From the NCBI RefSeq assembly GCF_032854445.1, contig NC_088295.1:82938644-83002643 (forward strand): 64,000 nucleotides of DNA, read 5' to 3'. Shown here in pieces: positions 11,786 through 23,900 of the stretch (positions are counted from its first letter, which is position 1; each line of letters opens with the position of its first letter). The translations under genes and the position numbers were made by a program. The DNA comes from Liolophura sinensis (lineage: Eukaryota > Mollusca > Polyplacophora > Chitonida > Chitonidae). Under the pieces are notes generated by a model. It was not told where the DNA came from and did no database searches. It saw only the letters and a program-made list of their open reading frames with translations.

Positions 11786-11968
11786 TTATTTATTTAATTC
11801 ATTTCATTGGTTTTGTAGGCCATACTCAAGAATATTTCACTTACACGACGGCGGCCAGTATTATGTTGGGAGGTAACCGGCCAGAACCCAGAGGAAACCC
11901 ACGACTATCCGCAGGTTGATACCAGACCTTTCCTCGTAAGACCGGAGAGAAATTCAACATGAGCTGTT
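11786..11968 (-). mobile_element. tRNA-derived SINE, 5'-truncated copy
   Basis: Reverse-oriented copy of the SINE seen whole at 29066-29332. It has an A/T-rich tail (as tttatttaatt) at the left, then the conserved body catactcaagaatatttcac, cggcggccagtattatg and ccgcaggttg, and ends near gagctgttcaaatt. The tRNA head is missing. Confidence 0.75.
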
Positions 11969-13245
11969 CAAATTATTGTACTGGATATGTAAAGATATGG
12001 TTTGTTATTACATGTATATTATTCATATGTGTACATGTATTTTGCATGTAGCGGTACAGGTTTGGAATGTAATGATCCTGCTATATTCTGTTTCATTTAG
12101 TTTGTGGTGATACGCGTAACTGACCAAAAGCAGACAATCTATGATAGCCAGTATCAGTGATTTAACAGATAGCACAGTATAAGCGACAGGTTAAAGGAGG
12201 AAGAATATAGTTGGTTTATTTGTTGGTCTAAACTTGGTCAAACAGTATTTGTTTTCACATTGACCTTGGATTGACCGGGGATTGTTGACTGTCATGTGTA
12301 TGACGCGACTTATATGATCGCCTCAGCTTTCAATTTGGGGCAGGTATAGGCCTGCGATACAAGCATGTACCTTAATTTGAGTTCATATAATATTTGGCCA
12401 GCGTTCCATTGGTGTATTAGTGTTAGGACTCATGCCTATCTAATCTTAAAGTGTGTTGATGTAAGGTAGTATACACTGGTTATACAGCAAAGTAAGAAGA
12501 CGTAGTAGAATTCTTTGCGCTTAACCGACCGCATGTAATTGTCATATACAACATCGTATGTATCAATTTAACTATTGCTCAGCTATACAGAAAATGCGAT
12601 ACATAGTATTCTTCAAGTTGGGAAAACGCTGGGCAGAAATGTTTAAATTCCGTCTTAAATGATTTTGATACTTTCGGTTTTACAACATGGCTAACATCGT
12701 TGCGGAATATACCTACATGTACTAGTCTTCTTGATGGGGAGGGAGTCGTTGAGGTAGGTGCATGGAATACTTTGCTGACTCATCCCACTTCCGGCGGTGA
12801 CTATACACCGTATTTATGTTGTGATAAATATATCACCCCAATAGCTCTACAACGAGTTGAAATATTGAACAAACAAGTGAGGGCTCCAATGTCACCGTAG
12901 CTGTGTGTTTTAAAGGAAACTCCCCAAACAATCTCACGGTTTGTTCTCAGTAAAATTCTCGATCACCTGTCTACAAGACATGCTATCCTTTTTGTCGTCA
13001 GGTCAGTTTATGTCTTGGAACAGTCATTACTCGTGGGGATGAATTTCTGTGTCAGTGGGTTGATAGAACTTAACTTGATGTGCAAATATATAGTTTATAA
13101 CTTTAATACTTCATCGTTTGTCTACTGTACGTGTCGTATAGAGATGCTGAATGAGATAGAGATAGAGAAGCAAAAGTAGGACATAATGTACTACTAAAAG
13201 AAATTCATTAACTCCCGTACACCGTGTACCCAGAGCATGGGGACC
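11969..13245. other. Intergenic DNA without a supported gene
   Basis: No coding region, RNA gene or tandem repeat is recognised. An open frame at 12700-12900 (+) has no recognisable domain. Confidence 0.35.
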
Positions 13246-13605
13246 GGCCCGCATAGCACAGTTGGTAGAGCGTCCGATTCAGAAGCAGTAGATCCACGAT
13301 CAGTCCTGGGTCGAGTCACATCTAAGATTTTAAAAGAGGAAGTTGTAACATCCTCGCTTGGCATTCAGCATGAAAGGGATAGTGCAACGACTGGTTGACC
13401 CGTATCAGTATAATGGCTCGGTCGGGGGGCGGCTAACTTGCCTCCTATAAATCGTCTCAGTGAAGCAGCACTAGATAAAAGAGCGGTGGAAATCCGTCCT
13501 GCAACAAGGAGGCACATTACATACACCTTGAGGATTCTTTCGTCGTCATATGACATGAAAATTGTTGAGTACGGCGTTACACCCCAAGCACACACTCACT
13601 CACTC
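13246..13605 (+). mobile_element. tRNA-derived SINE (second family, ACTC-tailed)
   Basis: The head resembles a tRNA: an A-box-like TAGCACAGTTGGTAGAGCG at about 13254 and a B-box-like GGGTCGAGTCAC at about 13309. The body includes gcttggcattcagcatgaaa, gactggttgacccg and cagtataatgg. The 3' end reads tgttgagtacggcgttacac, followed by a short (ACTC)n tail. I recognise this arrangement as a common mollusc-genome SINE. It is divergent, so inactive. The open frame 13438-13620 is part of it. Confidence 0.82.
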
Positions 13606-13850
13606 AGTGCATGGGCTTAGTAGGCCTACTGTATGGCTAGCATATTTTTGTTACATGAAACACTTGCTTCCATTGTAACAGTGAACAAGTCGCTCAGTAG
13701 ACAAGGAAATTGCGTTTCTTAAATCTGCTTTATAATGGATCCAGAGCAAAAAGCATCTCCGGCCTGGCCCCTTTTGCATTGATTTTATGTTATTGTATGA
13801 TAAATGTGATGACAACACAGCATTTTGAGGAATTCTAGATCAATGACGTC

Positions 13851-15244
13851 TAATATAAACTGACGGCCAAGAGAAACTTTGCAAAGAGTTCAAATCAATT
13901 TAATTTGCCAAAGCAAAAAACAGATGACTGAAGTTTAATATATTGAAAAGATCAATGACTTTTGATATTGAAAGTCTTGAGTAAGAACGGACAAAGCAGC
14001 CCTCAAATCAATTTACAAGTGAACAACAGAGCAGGGGTAGAAAAATAGCCATTCCATCTTGGGGACATTGGGCAGAGTATACAAAAAGTTGCTTATTTTT
14101 AAAATCAGTCAATATCAAAACCAATCAATATCGCCTGTGGCCATCCCTTACTCGAATGCAAACGCCAGTTCTTGTGGGTTGGCTGAAGGTATGGCCGTTG
14201 TCTTACTTGACGACCCATGATATCCCAAACGTGTTCAATAGGGGACATATCTGGGGAACGTGTAAGCCACGGCAAGACGTTTACGTCGTTGGCGTCCAGA
14301 AAGCTGTATGAGGTCTGACGATGTCAGGACACCACGTTGCTGCTGTTGAAGAATAGCAGGACAACAGGACGTAGAAATTCATCCACGTAACGTTGAGCTG
14401 TTAGGCTCACGTAGATGATGACCAGTGGTGTCCGTTCCTCTCCACAAATCCGACCCAACATCATCACGCTGCCGCCACCAAACGGTACCACCTCGTGGAC
14501 GCATGATGCAGCCGTTTACCTCTTCGTCTGCCATCGGCTCGGAACAGGCAGAAGCGACTTTCATCCGTGAAAACAACACGTTGCCAATCACGTCGCTGCC
14601 AACGGCGTACAACTCAAGCCCATTGCAACCTCTGGCAACGATGTTCGACCCTAATTCCGCCAGCTATGAGTCTCCTGGACACGGTCTGCTAACTGACCAA
14701 GGCATTGATTGACGATGACGTCACTGTCAGGAAGCAGTTCCTCAGGTGTAAGGTGCGCAGGTACACGTCTTCTCTGGGCGTAGTTACCCTGGACCTGCCT
14801 GTTCTTGGCCTGTCCGATGTCTGTCGTGTCTGTCTGTAACGTTGCATCAAGTTTGACACAGTTACACGAGAGCAGTCGAAAGTCCTTGCAATGTGAGTAT
14901 GGGTGGCACCCATGAATACCATACCCAGGGCCCTCTCGCGTTGTCCTGGAGTCAATCGAAGCATTACTTTAGTTGTTTTTAGTCAGTGTGCAAGTCCAGC
15001 ACACTGTGTGTAACGTTTTTACACGCTTATTGCATGTGTAGTTGCAGCCATCACGTCACGTGATTTTTCAATTTTTTTCGTTGCCTCAAACCAAATTCGT
15101 GTGGGCGTATATGACGCTTGTCGCACTTGGGAATATGCTTCGCACAATGTTTTCCTATAATAATTTGGTATTAATTTGCTGAAAAGCCTGGTTAAATTTA
15201 ACTCACACAGTCTTAAAGTTTCTTTTGGCCGTCAGTTTATATTA
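13851..15244 (-). mobile_element. Tc1/mariner-type DNA transposon, complete ends, inactive
   Basis: Terminal inverted repeats: TAATATAAACTGACGGCCAA followed by RAGAAACTTT, read inward from 13851 and, on the other strand, from 15244. The 30 bp match except for one base. The outer TA at each end is consistent with TA target-site duplication. The length of about 1.39 kb and the internal transposase remnant on the - strand fit the Tc1/mariner superfamily. Confidence 0.88.
14130..14964 (-). pseudogene. Tc1-like transposase, broken
   Basis: The N-terminal part is open from 14964: MLRLTPGQRERALGM, then a helix-turn-helix region (THTHIARTFDCSRVTVSNLMQ) and a basic linker (RPRTGRSRVTT). It stops at 14689. 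Later pieces of the DDE domain follow in other frames: RGTVWWRQRDDVG in the frame open over 14379-14612, and the C-terminal signature LTRSPDMSPIEHVWDIMG near 14215-14275, which carries the final catalytic acidic residue of the family (SPDxSPIEH). Frameshifts and stops between them mean no functional enzyme. The frame 14425-14712 (+) is its antisense shadow. Confidence 0.85.
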
Positions 15245-15547
15245 CAATTAACATCACTGCATTTTTCTTACCTAATTCTGCTTAAGCCATACTGGTATAT
15301 AGGGGACGTGTAATTTATTATTATTTAAACATTTACATGAACAGCTAGAATAAAACCTTAACTGAGGTGAATTGACAAGAGGCCGTATGTGACCATTTTC
15401 CGGCTATCACACTGTTGTCGCTGCTCTGGTAATTTACTCTCTATGCTGTTCATCGATACTTATATGTATAAGTAATTATGTTAAACTTAACGGTCATGCT
15501 GTTGTTTAAGAAAAGTAGGGAAGCCAAAGTTTGTTTCGTAACTTTTT
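15245..15547. other. Intergenic, nothing seen
   Basis: AT-rich flank of the transposon; no feature recognised. Confidence 0.4.
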
Positions 15548-15637
15548 ATTTGATTTATTTATTTGCTTGGTGTGTTACGCCATACTTAAGAGCATTTTAC
15601 TTATACGATGGCAGCCAGCATTATAGTTGTAAGAAAC
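15548..15637 (-). mobile_element. SINE 3'-end fragment
   Basis: Reverse-oriented tail (tttatttatttgcttggtgt) and body words (cgccatacttaagagcattt, acgatggcagccagcattat) of the same family as the copy at 29066-29332. The rest of the element is absent. Confidence 0.75.
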
Positions 15638-16455
15638 CGTTTTCATAACTTTTAAAAGGTTAACAACTTATTCAGTGATATATATATATATGGTTTTACG
15701 CTAGATTCAAACGGGACCTTGGGGATAATTTGTTTTGTCAAATGTTTTGTCAGTAAATATTGACAAAACAGTCGTGTTATAAATGATTGTAAAAATCTGC
15801 CATGTCTGTCATGAAATGAAAAGGGTTTATGTGAAGACATGGTCGATGGAAACCGAAGAAGAGACAGTGTGTTCAGTAGAATGTTGTGAGTTTGATGTAT
15901 GAGCTCTACTGGTGGTTCTATTTGTGATTAATTGTCGTCTTTGTGGGGTTATAGAGTAGATGGAAGTTTCTCAACATTTTGGCAGACGTTGGTAAATATA
16001 TAGTCATATTGCGGGCATGATATCCGGTTGGATATTAGCCACGCGGTTTGGCTATATGGCCTTACATCATAACTTCAAGCGTTGGTGTATCCCATCCCAC
16101 AAACCACACAACTGTGCAGTGACTATATATATACCTCTATGTACGGCGAGCAATCCACGTGGTACTTAGTTGTAAACGGTGAACAGTGTACAGAGATAAA
16201 GGCTGCTCGTGTCTGTGAAAGATACCAGCTACAATACAGCAATCTTTAAAGAAACTCAAGCACTGACGCTGAGTGGGTATTTCTGTTTTATGCAATATGT
16301 AAACCTTCACAGGCCACATTAGTACCTGTGACGAATCCCTAAAAATATAATTCCTACTTTTCTTTTAAATTTAAGCAAATCACGTTTATTTCATACATTT
16401 ATCAGTTTCTTTTGTCTTGGTTCACTTCATATCCACTAAATTACCCATTGCCAAA

Positions 16456-16626
16456 ACTCAAAAAATAATCTGTTAATTTTACCGGAAAGTCTTGTTTAAG
16501 TGATGCTAGAATGCATTCGTCTATAGTAGCAGATTGTTCCGTTTAATTTAACACACGTGGTCTATTAATTCATCATCACTCAGACAACAGACTTTCCGTT
16601 AAAATCAACAGATTAATTTTTTGAGT
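16456..16626. mobile_element. MITE-like element with about 50-bp inverted repeats
   Basis: Left end ACTCAAAAAATAATCTGTT, then AATTTTACCGGAAAGTCT. The right end, read on the other strand from 16626, is ACTCAAAAAATTAATCTGTT, then GATTTTAACGGAAAGTCTG. The element is 171 bp with a short non-matching centre and no coding capacity: a foldback or non-autonomous DNA element. Confidence 0.78.
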
Positions 16627-19600
16627 GATCGTCATTTTCGTTTGAGCAAATTATCCAAAATAACAAACAGGTCCCTTAACTGTCGACTGTCTGTGGCAGG
16701 TTCGCTTATCCCTGTTAAGTAGCCATTAATGTTGCTCAAATTGGGTTCAGCTAAGATGATTAGGAATATAGGCCTACATACAAAACACGTTCAGATCTAT
16801 CAGTGGAAACAGGATACAGAAAATTTGTACAATGACCTTATACATCTCAGCACGATACATGAACTCTTTATTTCCAAGTTAGAACCCGTTTAGTTATTTA
16901 AACAACATACGGATGGCAAAATGGTTCGTTTCTAGAAGTACGCGTGTACATGTACGTGTGTCTGATACCCACAGCTCGTACACTGAGGGCTTTGTGTCAG
17001 TTTCTCTGGCACAGTTTCTGTATACACGCGCACCTTTCCTACAGTACACTATTGCGCAGTTAAAGAAGCTATTGCTAGCAGTTTAGAGAAAACAGATGCA
17101 AAGCTCGTTACCATGGTTACTTGGGTGCATCAGTTCATTGCAGGTCAGTGTACGCCACGAGCGCAGCATGTGTTACAGCCGGAGAAACGTCCGTATGATT
17201 TATCTCCCATACTAGCTGTATCGCGGAGCAACAGAATAAGTGACGTTTGGCACGGCATATTTTGGTTTCGTGTGATCTCTGCGCCAAGAGAAAAAGTTCT
17301 AGTCTGAATGACAGACTTTTCCTTAGCGTTGTGTGTCTGTAGTGCACTGTCTTGCGTATTTTGCTATAAGAGTTGTGTCCCTTCGTGCGTAAAATGGTGT
17401 CCTTTATAGCCGAGGTTGCTGGGCGCGTTCGCTGCGAAACTGTCCCTCAGTTGAGGTTGCTTTTAGAAGAACCGTGTAACTTCTGCCATGAAAGTTTCCA
17501 GTAGGGTAGAGGGTTGTAAAAATATGTGAACCGTGTGTTGTTTTCATCTGGTGAGGTTGTATGGACGATATACCAGCCTCATTCAGATCGAAGCCACGTC
17601 TAATGGCCGATATTTACTGTTGTTAAAAGTCACACCTATACATAGAAAGTCGGGCGGACCCGGTGGGGGTCGGCACTATCATCAACATTCTTACAGTTGG
17701 CTCAGAAAACAAACCCGGAACTGAGGTCTCTCTGTTGATGAAGCTGGGATTCACTATGGAATCGCCAGCGGACGATTTAGAGAATAGCATCTTAGGGTTG
17801 TGCTTATTAACTCGGATCTAGTTTCTCACAGCATCTCCGCCAAATCCTGATTCCACTGCGTGCAAATCTCACAGAGCTGTTCTTGTGCTTGGTTGCCATT
17901 ACCACTACTGACTGCCAGGCTTACTAAAGGTAAGAGTGCTATACTACATATTCCATGTATAATATTGTATGATATTTTCTTTGATTTCTTTATTTAATTA
18001 ATGTTCGCGTTAAAGGATATTCCTCTTAAATGATGGAAGGGGGGTTATAGATGAAGGTAACTGAACAGTCCAGATATAACCCTCACCCCTACTCCACCCT
18101 CACTTTAAGCTCATCGACAGGAACGTATCTGGCAAACTTTCTGATTTGAAAGTTGCATTCAAACCAGATCGTGCAGGTATAAAAACACACGGTATCTGTC
18201 GACACATGTTAAAACACACTCAAAGCTGAGTATTTTCTGTCTATGATAAATTCGGCAGAGATTTAAACCTTATAGTTAATTAAAGTAAGAATTAAACTTG
18301 TACCTATTGCGTGCTGTCGTATCCGTGGTTTAAGTGTTATCACGCTTATGTTACATATACTCCACCACCTTGCCCTTTTACATTTTAAATGCTGTCAGTT
18401 ACGAAACAAAAAATGATACATGTACATCAACATATACATTGTAGGTATAACTTAAGCGTATATGTATAACTTGGTTAGCGCACCCTACCAGGTCATGTTA
18501 ATTCATGACCAATTCGTGTAGGAGGTAACAACGCTCATAAATGTTGTGAGTTTGCCGGGTAGGTGAATTGAATAATCATTTCAAATCTGGCCAGCCCGTA
18601 GATACACAGATATGTAGTTCTTGATCGGAATTCGCCGCGTTTTCGTGGCACCTTGACATTAATTAACATGCCTTCATATAAATGATCCACCTCGGTTCAT
18701 TTGGCTGAACACATCTATCTGGATTCCGTTAAAATATGGCCAAACACAACCCACAATGGTGTATCTTATGAAATATATTAATTTTGTGGAAGTATTCAGT
18801 CTGTTTATTTAGAAGAAACTTTCTCAGTGTTGACGAAGAAAGTTAAAAACATTGAGCAAATATTTTCAACTGATATGTGATGTATACATTTTAATTCATC
18901 AGTTGCTTAAACATTACAGAATAGGCTTTTTCTGATGTCTTTTCAACTTGAAGACGTCCTGCAGCAGCCACGAAGACTTACACTCGCGACGAAAATTTCA
19001 CTACCACACAACGAATGTGTTAACCTAACGGACCGTCTGTATGACCAATATAAGACCCCCCGGGTTGACCGTAAAGCCATTACCAAAGCACATTTCATGT
19101 GTTACTATACCGCGTATGATCAAACCATTTCCCGGAAAAGATAATCCATAGAAACCAAAAATACGTTTCCGACAACAACCACTGTATTTTCTACTGACAT
19201 TGATCTTTTGGTATAGGTCAGTCAGCTATCATGGCATTTATGTTGAATCTCGTTCTGTTTGACCGATATTGTTAACCGAAGTCAACACGTCATTGAACGA
19301 TTGTTGCTTAACGCCGAATATGGCAAGGAAATGTATTTATTAGTAATATAGTGTACGAGCGGGTAATACAACTGGAATGTTATAGTATTGTACATCTGCA
19401 CAGAGGGTAAGTAGGCGTGGGTGATATACATGTGGTAGGAAATACCAGACCAAACAATGACGTATAAATAGTCAAGTACTAGAGAGCGTTAGGGGCGAAC
19501 GCCACATGGTGGAGTGCTCTTCGATCACAGCATCACTAACCGACTGTGTTCAGATTCATATTTTGTAGACCAGTGTACCTTTTCCACTCGACACCGCGGA

Positions 19601-20898
19601 CTTTCTGGTCAGATGCTAGATAGGACATATATACTCACATGCCTTACAACTATCGCAAACTGGCTCAGTGAATAATTTGATAAGGGTTAATAAGTGTAAT
19701 TATGGTGTGCATCTTTTTGTTAAACGTTAACTACATCACTTTTTCTTGTTGTAAATATCTAAGGTTTCACTATGTTAACTGCTCTCGGTCTTGAAAATCG
19801 TCATTCAGATTGTCGGATAACAGACCAACGGATATACTGAACATCTAACCAATCTATGTCAGTGTTAAACTGAAAAAGTTGTCATTTATATTTTTATGTT
19901 ATTATATATTTATCTGATTACCTCATCATGTTCTTCACAAGAATTCTTCACTGATATGACGAAGGTCAAGATTATGAGTGACAGAAAGCCATTAGTACAT
20001 GTAGTCAAGAATTCGTCTAAAACAACCCGTGTTACTATCTCAAGCTAGCGATTTATCTACATGCATGCCTATTTTTTCTAGTTATTCTGTATAATGGATA
20101 AAAATAGAGTTGTTGTACAAGCTCTAGCTTACAGCCTTAAAGGCTTATAGAATGCGATGTTTTGTTGGCAGGATATGATTTTGTGCCAACGGACTGAAAC
20201 TGAGAAGCTCTCTCTCTCTCTTGAAAAGCTGTTCTGGTTTATGTATTATTCTGTAAACTGCATCTGCAACAACAGCCTTAGAGCATAAAATATAACATTT
20301 TGATGGATCTGATTTGATCCCATTTCCCTCACTCACCGAAGGAACATAGCATAGAACCAAGTAGACATTCCTGAGAACCCCTCAAAATAATGGTTACGTT
20401 CTTTACTCGAAAATCGTGGTGACGTGTGCTGAATTCCTTGGGATGCGCATGTGCCAAGGGCATGACAACCCCATGTCTTTTCCTGTGTGCGAAAAAAATC
20501 ACTGCAACTAATTATAGCAAATCGGTGAGAAAATACCTCTCTAATACAACAACTAGCATCTAGCAGAGAGGGTCTGATTGGTAGCAGGCCCTGGCACGGA
20601 ATCAAACGAGGGTGTGGACATTGTTAACTAATAAACACTTCAGTACGCCACACAACGGAGACAGGTAGAGCCGAAACTTTGTCGCTCTTCATGGTGAAGT
20701 CCATAAACATATTGTCCATTACTACTGAACGGGAGTAAGCTTTAGATCTATCTGGTAAGCACTACACGAAAGTTTCTAAAATAAGTTATGGGTAAAAGAT
20801 CGCAGACAAGTCCTTTGCACAGATTCTCTGCTAGTTTTCTTGAAGAAGTTACTGGTTCTAAGACTTTGGCAATAAATATAAATTTTTGTTGTTGTAGG
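16627..20898. other. Intergenic or 5' intronic DNA before the 1100-codon gene; no supported gene
   Basis: No exon of a recognisable family was found in 4.3 kb. Open frames of 60-90 codons (for example 17113-17307 + and 20333-20605 -) show no family motifs. A short CT microsatellite lies at about 20209-20221. Part of this may be the first intron of the gene at 20991, since a splice acceptor precedes its 5' UTR. Confidence 0.35.
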
Positions 20899-20990
20899 GA
20901 CTGCTTGGCACCATACGCCCGCACAAGTGTTTACAGACGTTGAGGACGTACGCTGTGTGTTGATCAATCCAGGAAGCCGTCGAGGAATTC

Positions 20991-23900
20991 ATGTGTGCCA
21001 GTGTTTCTCATGGAGTTACATCTGTTATCAATGGTGCTAACGGAGTTAATCCAATCAACGGCGAACCACCAGGGACGAACGTGCAAACAAACTTAGCAGA
21101 GCAAGGTGTTAGTAAGACTAAACCTATAGTTACCAAACCACAAAAACCTGCGGCTTCCGCAGTCACACAGTCAGCCAAAATGGGGAACCAACAAGGAGCC
21201 GAGAGTGGAAAAAATCAACATGGTTCTAAGAAGAAGGAAAAGAAGGACACGTCCCAAACTTCCAAGTCCAACTCCCCGACCAGTGAAGCCACGTCACATA
21301 AAAGTAAATCCCCCTCAGTGAAGAAAAAGTCTTCCCCAGCGTCTCCAAGTAAAAAAGTCTTCAAGAAGAAACAACCGTTTGTTAAACAGGATCCCAAGGA
21401 AGATGTTTCGAAAGCAAAAGAGGCCTTGGCTGCAGATCAGCAATACACACAAGACGTATTTACTGATGCCCGAGAAACAATGAACTGTACAGGACAAAAT
21501 GACCAGGAAAAAAGTGAGAAAGCCATAGGGGATTCATCCTCGGACAACATTTCTTTTGAAAGCGTTAGTTGTGGAACACCTTTACGAGTAGCAACTCCAC
21601 GTGTTCAAAGAGCACAGGCGAAGGTAGAGACCACTCAACTCACCCCAGCTAACCCGGTTGACAGTGTAGACGAACTTGGAAAATGCATAGAGAGGGCAAT
21701 CATGGAACGGTTTTCGGATGATCCGTCTATTGCACTGGAAGGAGGCTCGCAGTCAGAAGTGACCTTTGGTGACGGGAAGGATTTACCGGTGGAGCATGAA
21801 AATGTATCAGAGCGCCATGAAGAAGGGGGAAAGACTATAGCTCCTCAAAGAAGCTGCAAAGCGTCAAATATTTCCAATGCTCCAGATTCGAGTCCAGCAA
21901 CATTAGACGTGACTAAGCCTAGGGAAATATCCAAACCAATCCGCAAGATTAAAATCGAACCAGTGTGTGTAGAGCAAGGCGTTGGCGAAAAAAGCAAGTC
22001 AGATGCAACAAAGGACATTGAAAGGTATGTCGAAATAACATGTAAGGATGAATCCAATACCTCTGTTTCACACGATACAAACATTGTTACTCCTACTGCG
22101 GTGGAACGCGTTTCAATGAATAAAGATATATCCAAAGCCTCTGTTTCAGAAGATACAAACATTGTTACTCCCTCCGCAGTGGAAGACGTTGCAACCGATA
22201 AGAATAATTCCAGTGCCTGTGTCTCAAAAGATACAAACATTGTTGGTTCTTCCACGGCGGAACGCGTTGGTGCGGAATTCGTAACAAAAATCGCACAGTC
22301 CGATACAAAATATGTGGATAGTGAGAACTCCATGACAAAACCTGTGTTAGACGCAACGCGTCCATCACAGCCCACAGAAGACATAGAGATGTGTTCTACA
22401 AATAAGGCCCAGTCGAAAGGAATTTTCGAAAGAGATGTTGAGCCGGAGATTTATTTAAAGGAGATAACACCATCACCAGTATTAATGGAATCTTTAGAAG
22501 GAAAAGAAACGAAAGTTGCAGAATCAGTGAAACATAACATTGACGAAGTTTCTGTGAATTCTCCTGAAAAAGGCTCGCAAATCCTCCGTTCTGCTGTTGA
22601 TGTGACACCAAGTGATGTTGTCTCTGATACAATTACGACCACTGACTTAAACAAGCCTCATTTGAGGGGTTCTGAGAAAAGTGACACCGAATCTTCAGAT
22701 GTATCACCTGTCACTGATATTTCAGAGGACAGTCAGACTCCTTTATTTATATCAGAACCTGATATAATCAGAGCTGACGGGGATAAAATCACTGACACTG
22801 TCCATGGGAACTCTGAAAGCATCGGCAAAGAAAGCGTTGTGACAGAAGCTAGAGCCGTTTCGTGTTCCGATAAGCAAGAAGCCGTGAAGCCGCGGAGTCT
22901 TCCCGCCAGAAGATGGCCCTCTGCAGACACCTCTTCAGCGATAGAGCCATCAGGCCGATCAATGACTCTTGCTGAGAAAAGGCAACATAGATTAACAGAT
23001 CCACTCGTAGATACTTTATTACTCCTGATTAAACAAACTATGGAGTCTGATGACATTGACAGTCAAATTTCAGCCAAGACAACTGCATCTAAAATAGTCC
23101 TTTCTAAGACAGGAAATATTCCTGATGTACCAAAACGTCCACAAGTACCATCTCAAGGTAACCCAGATGAGAAGAGGCTATGCGTAACTGAGGATGCGAA
23201 AGGCGGTGAAGACGCGGATAAGACTTTAACCCCTGAAGATATGGTTGAAATTGAGAGATTGAAGCAGCAGGCAATGGCTGTCGAAGAATCGGAAGAAATT
23301 GGCGGAATGAATGACGATACATTAACGCAAAAAGACCTGGCAGAATTTGATCGGCTTAAAAAGGAAATGTCAAAAGATGCCAAAGACAGCGAAAACTTCC
23401 CGTTACATGTAGAAGATCGCTTTGAACTGTCCTCAGGAGAGACGACAGAGGATTCTGTCATTGAGAAACCAGTTCAAAAAGCACCTGATCTGGAGACAAC
23501 TAAAGAAGAGAAAGTGCTAGAATCACAGGCAATGCCAGGGGCGACTTCCTTCTGGGAAGAAACACAGCCAGAAAAAGTCGTCAATTCGCCAGAAATTCGC
23601 ATCGAGCCAAAATCAGAAAGTCCTGTGGTTCGCAAACGGTCACTAACTGAAGAGGAAATCAGGAGAGAGATACGCAAGTTCATGATCCCTGAAATGAAAG
23701 AGTCTTTACCTAATGGTGGATCAATGAAACAAATGTTACATGATTTACACGACATCACCCCAACATCTGAGTTCTATCCATCCATGGATGACCGCGACAG
23801 CACGGATTCTCCAGAGCCGGGAAACAGCTCTGGTGTGAGGTCCCGAACATCCATTACTTCCTCAGAGCTGGACATATCCGAGCAGCGCGATGACATGAGC

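Noticed and set aside
13246-13325. Functional tRNA gene
   Set aside because: The acceptor arm does not pair and SINE body sequence follows directly.
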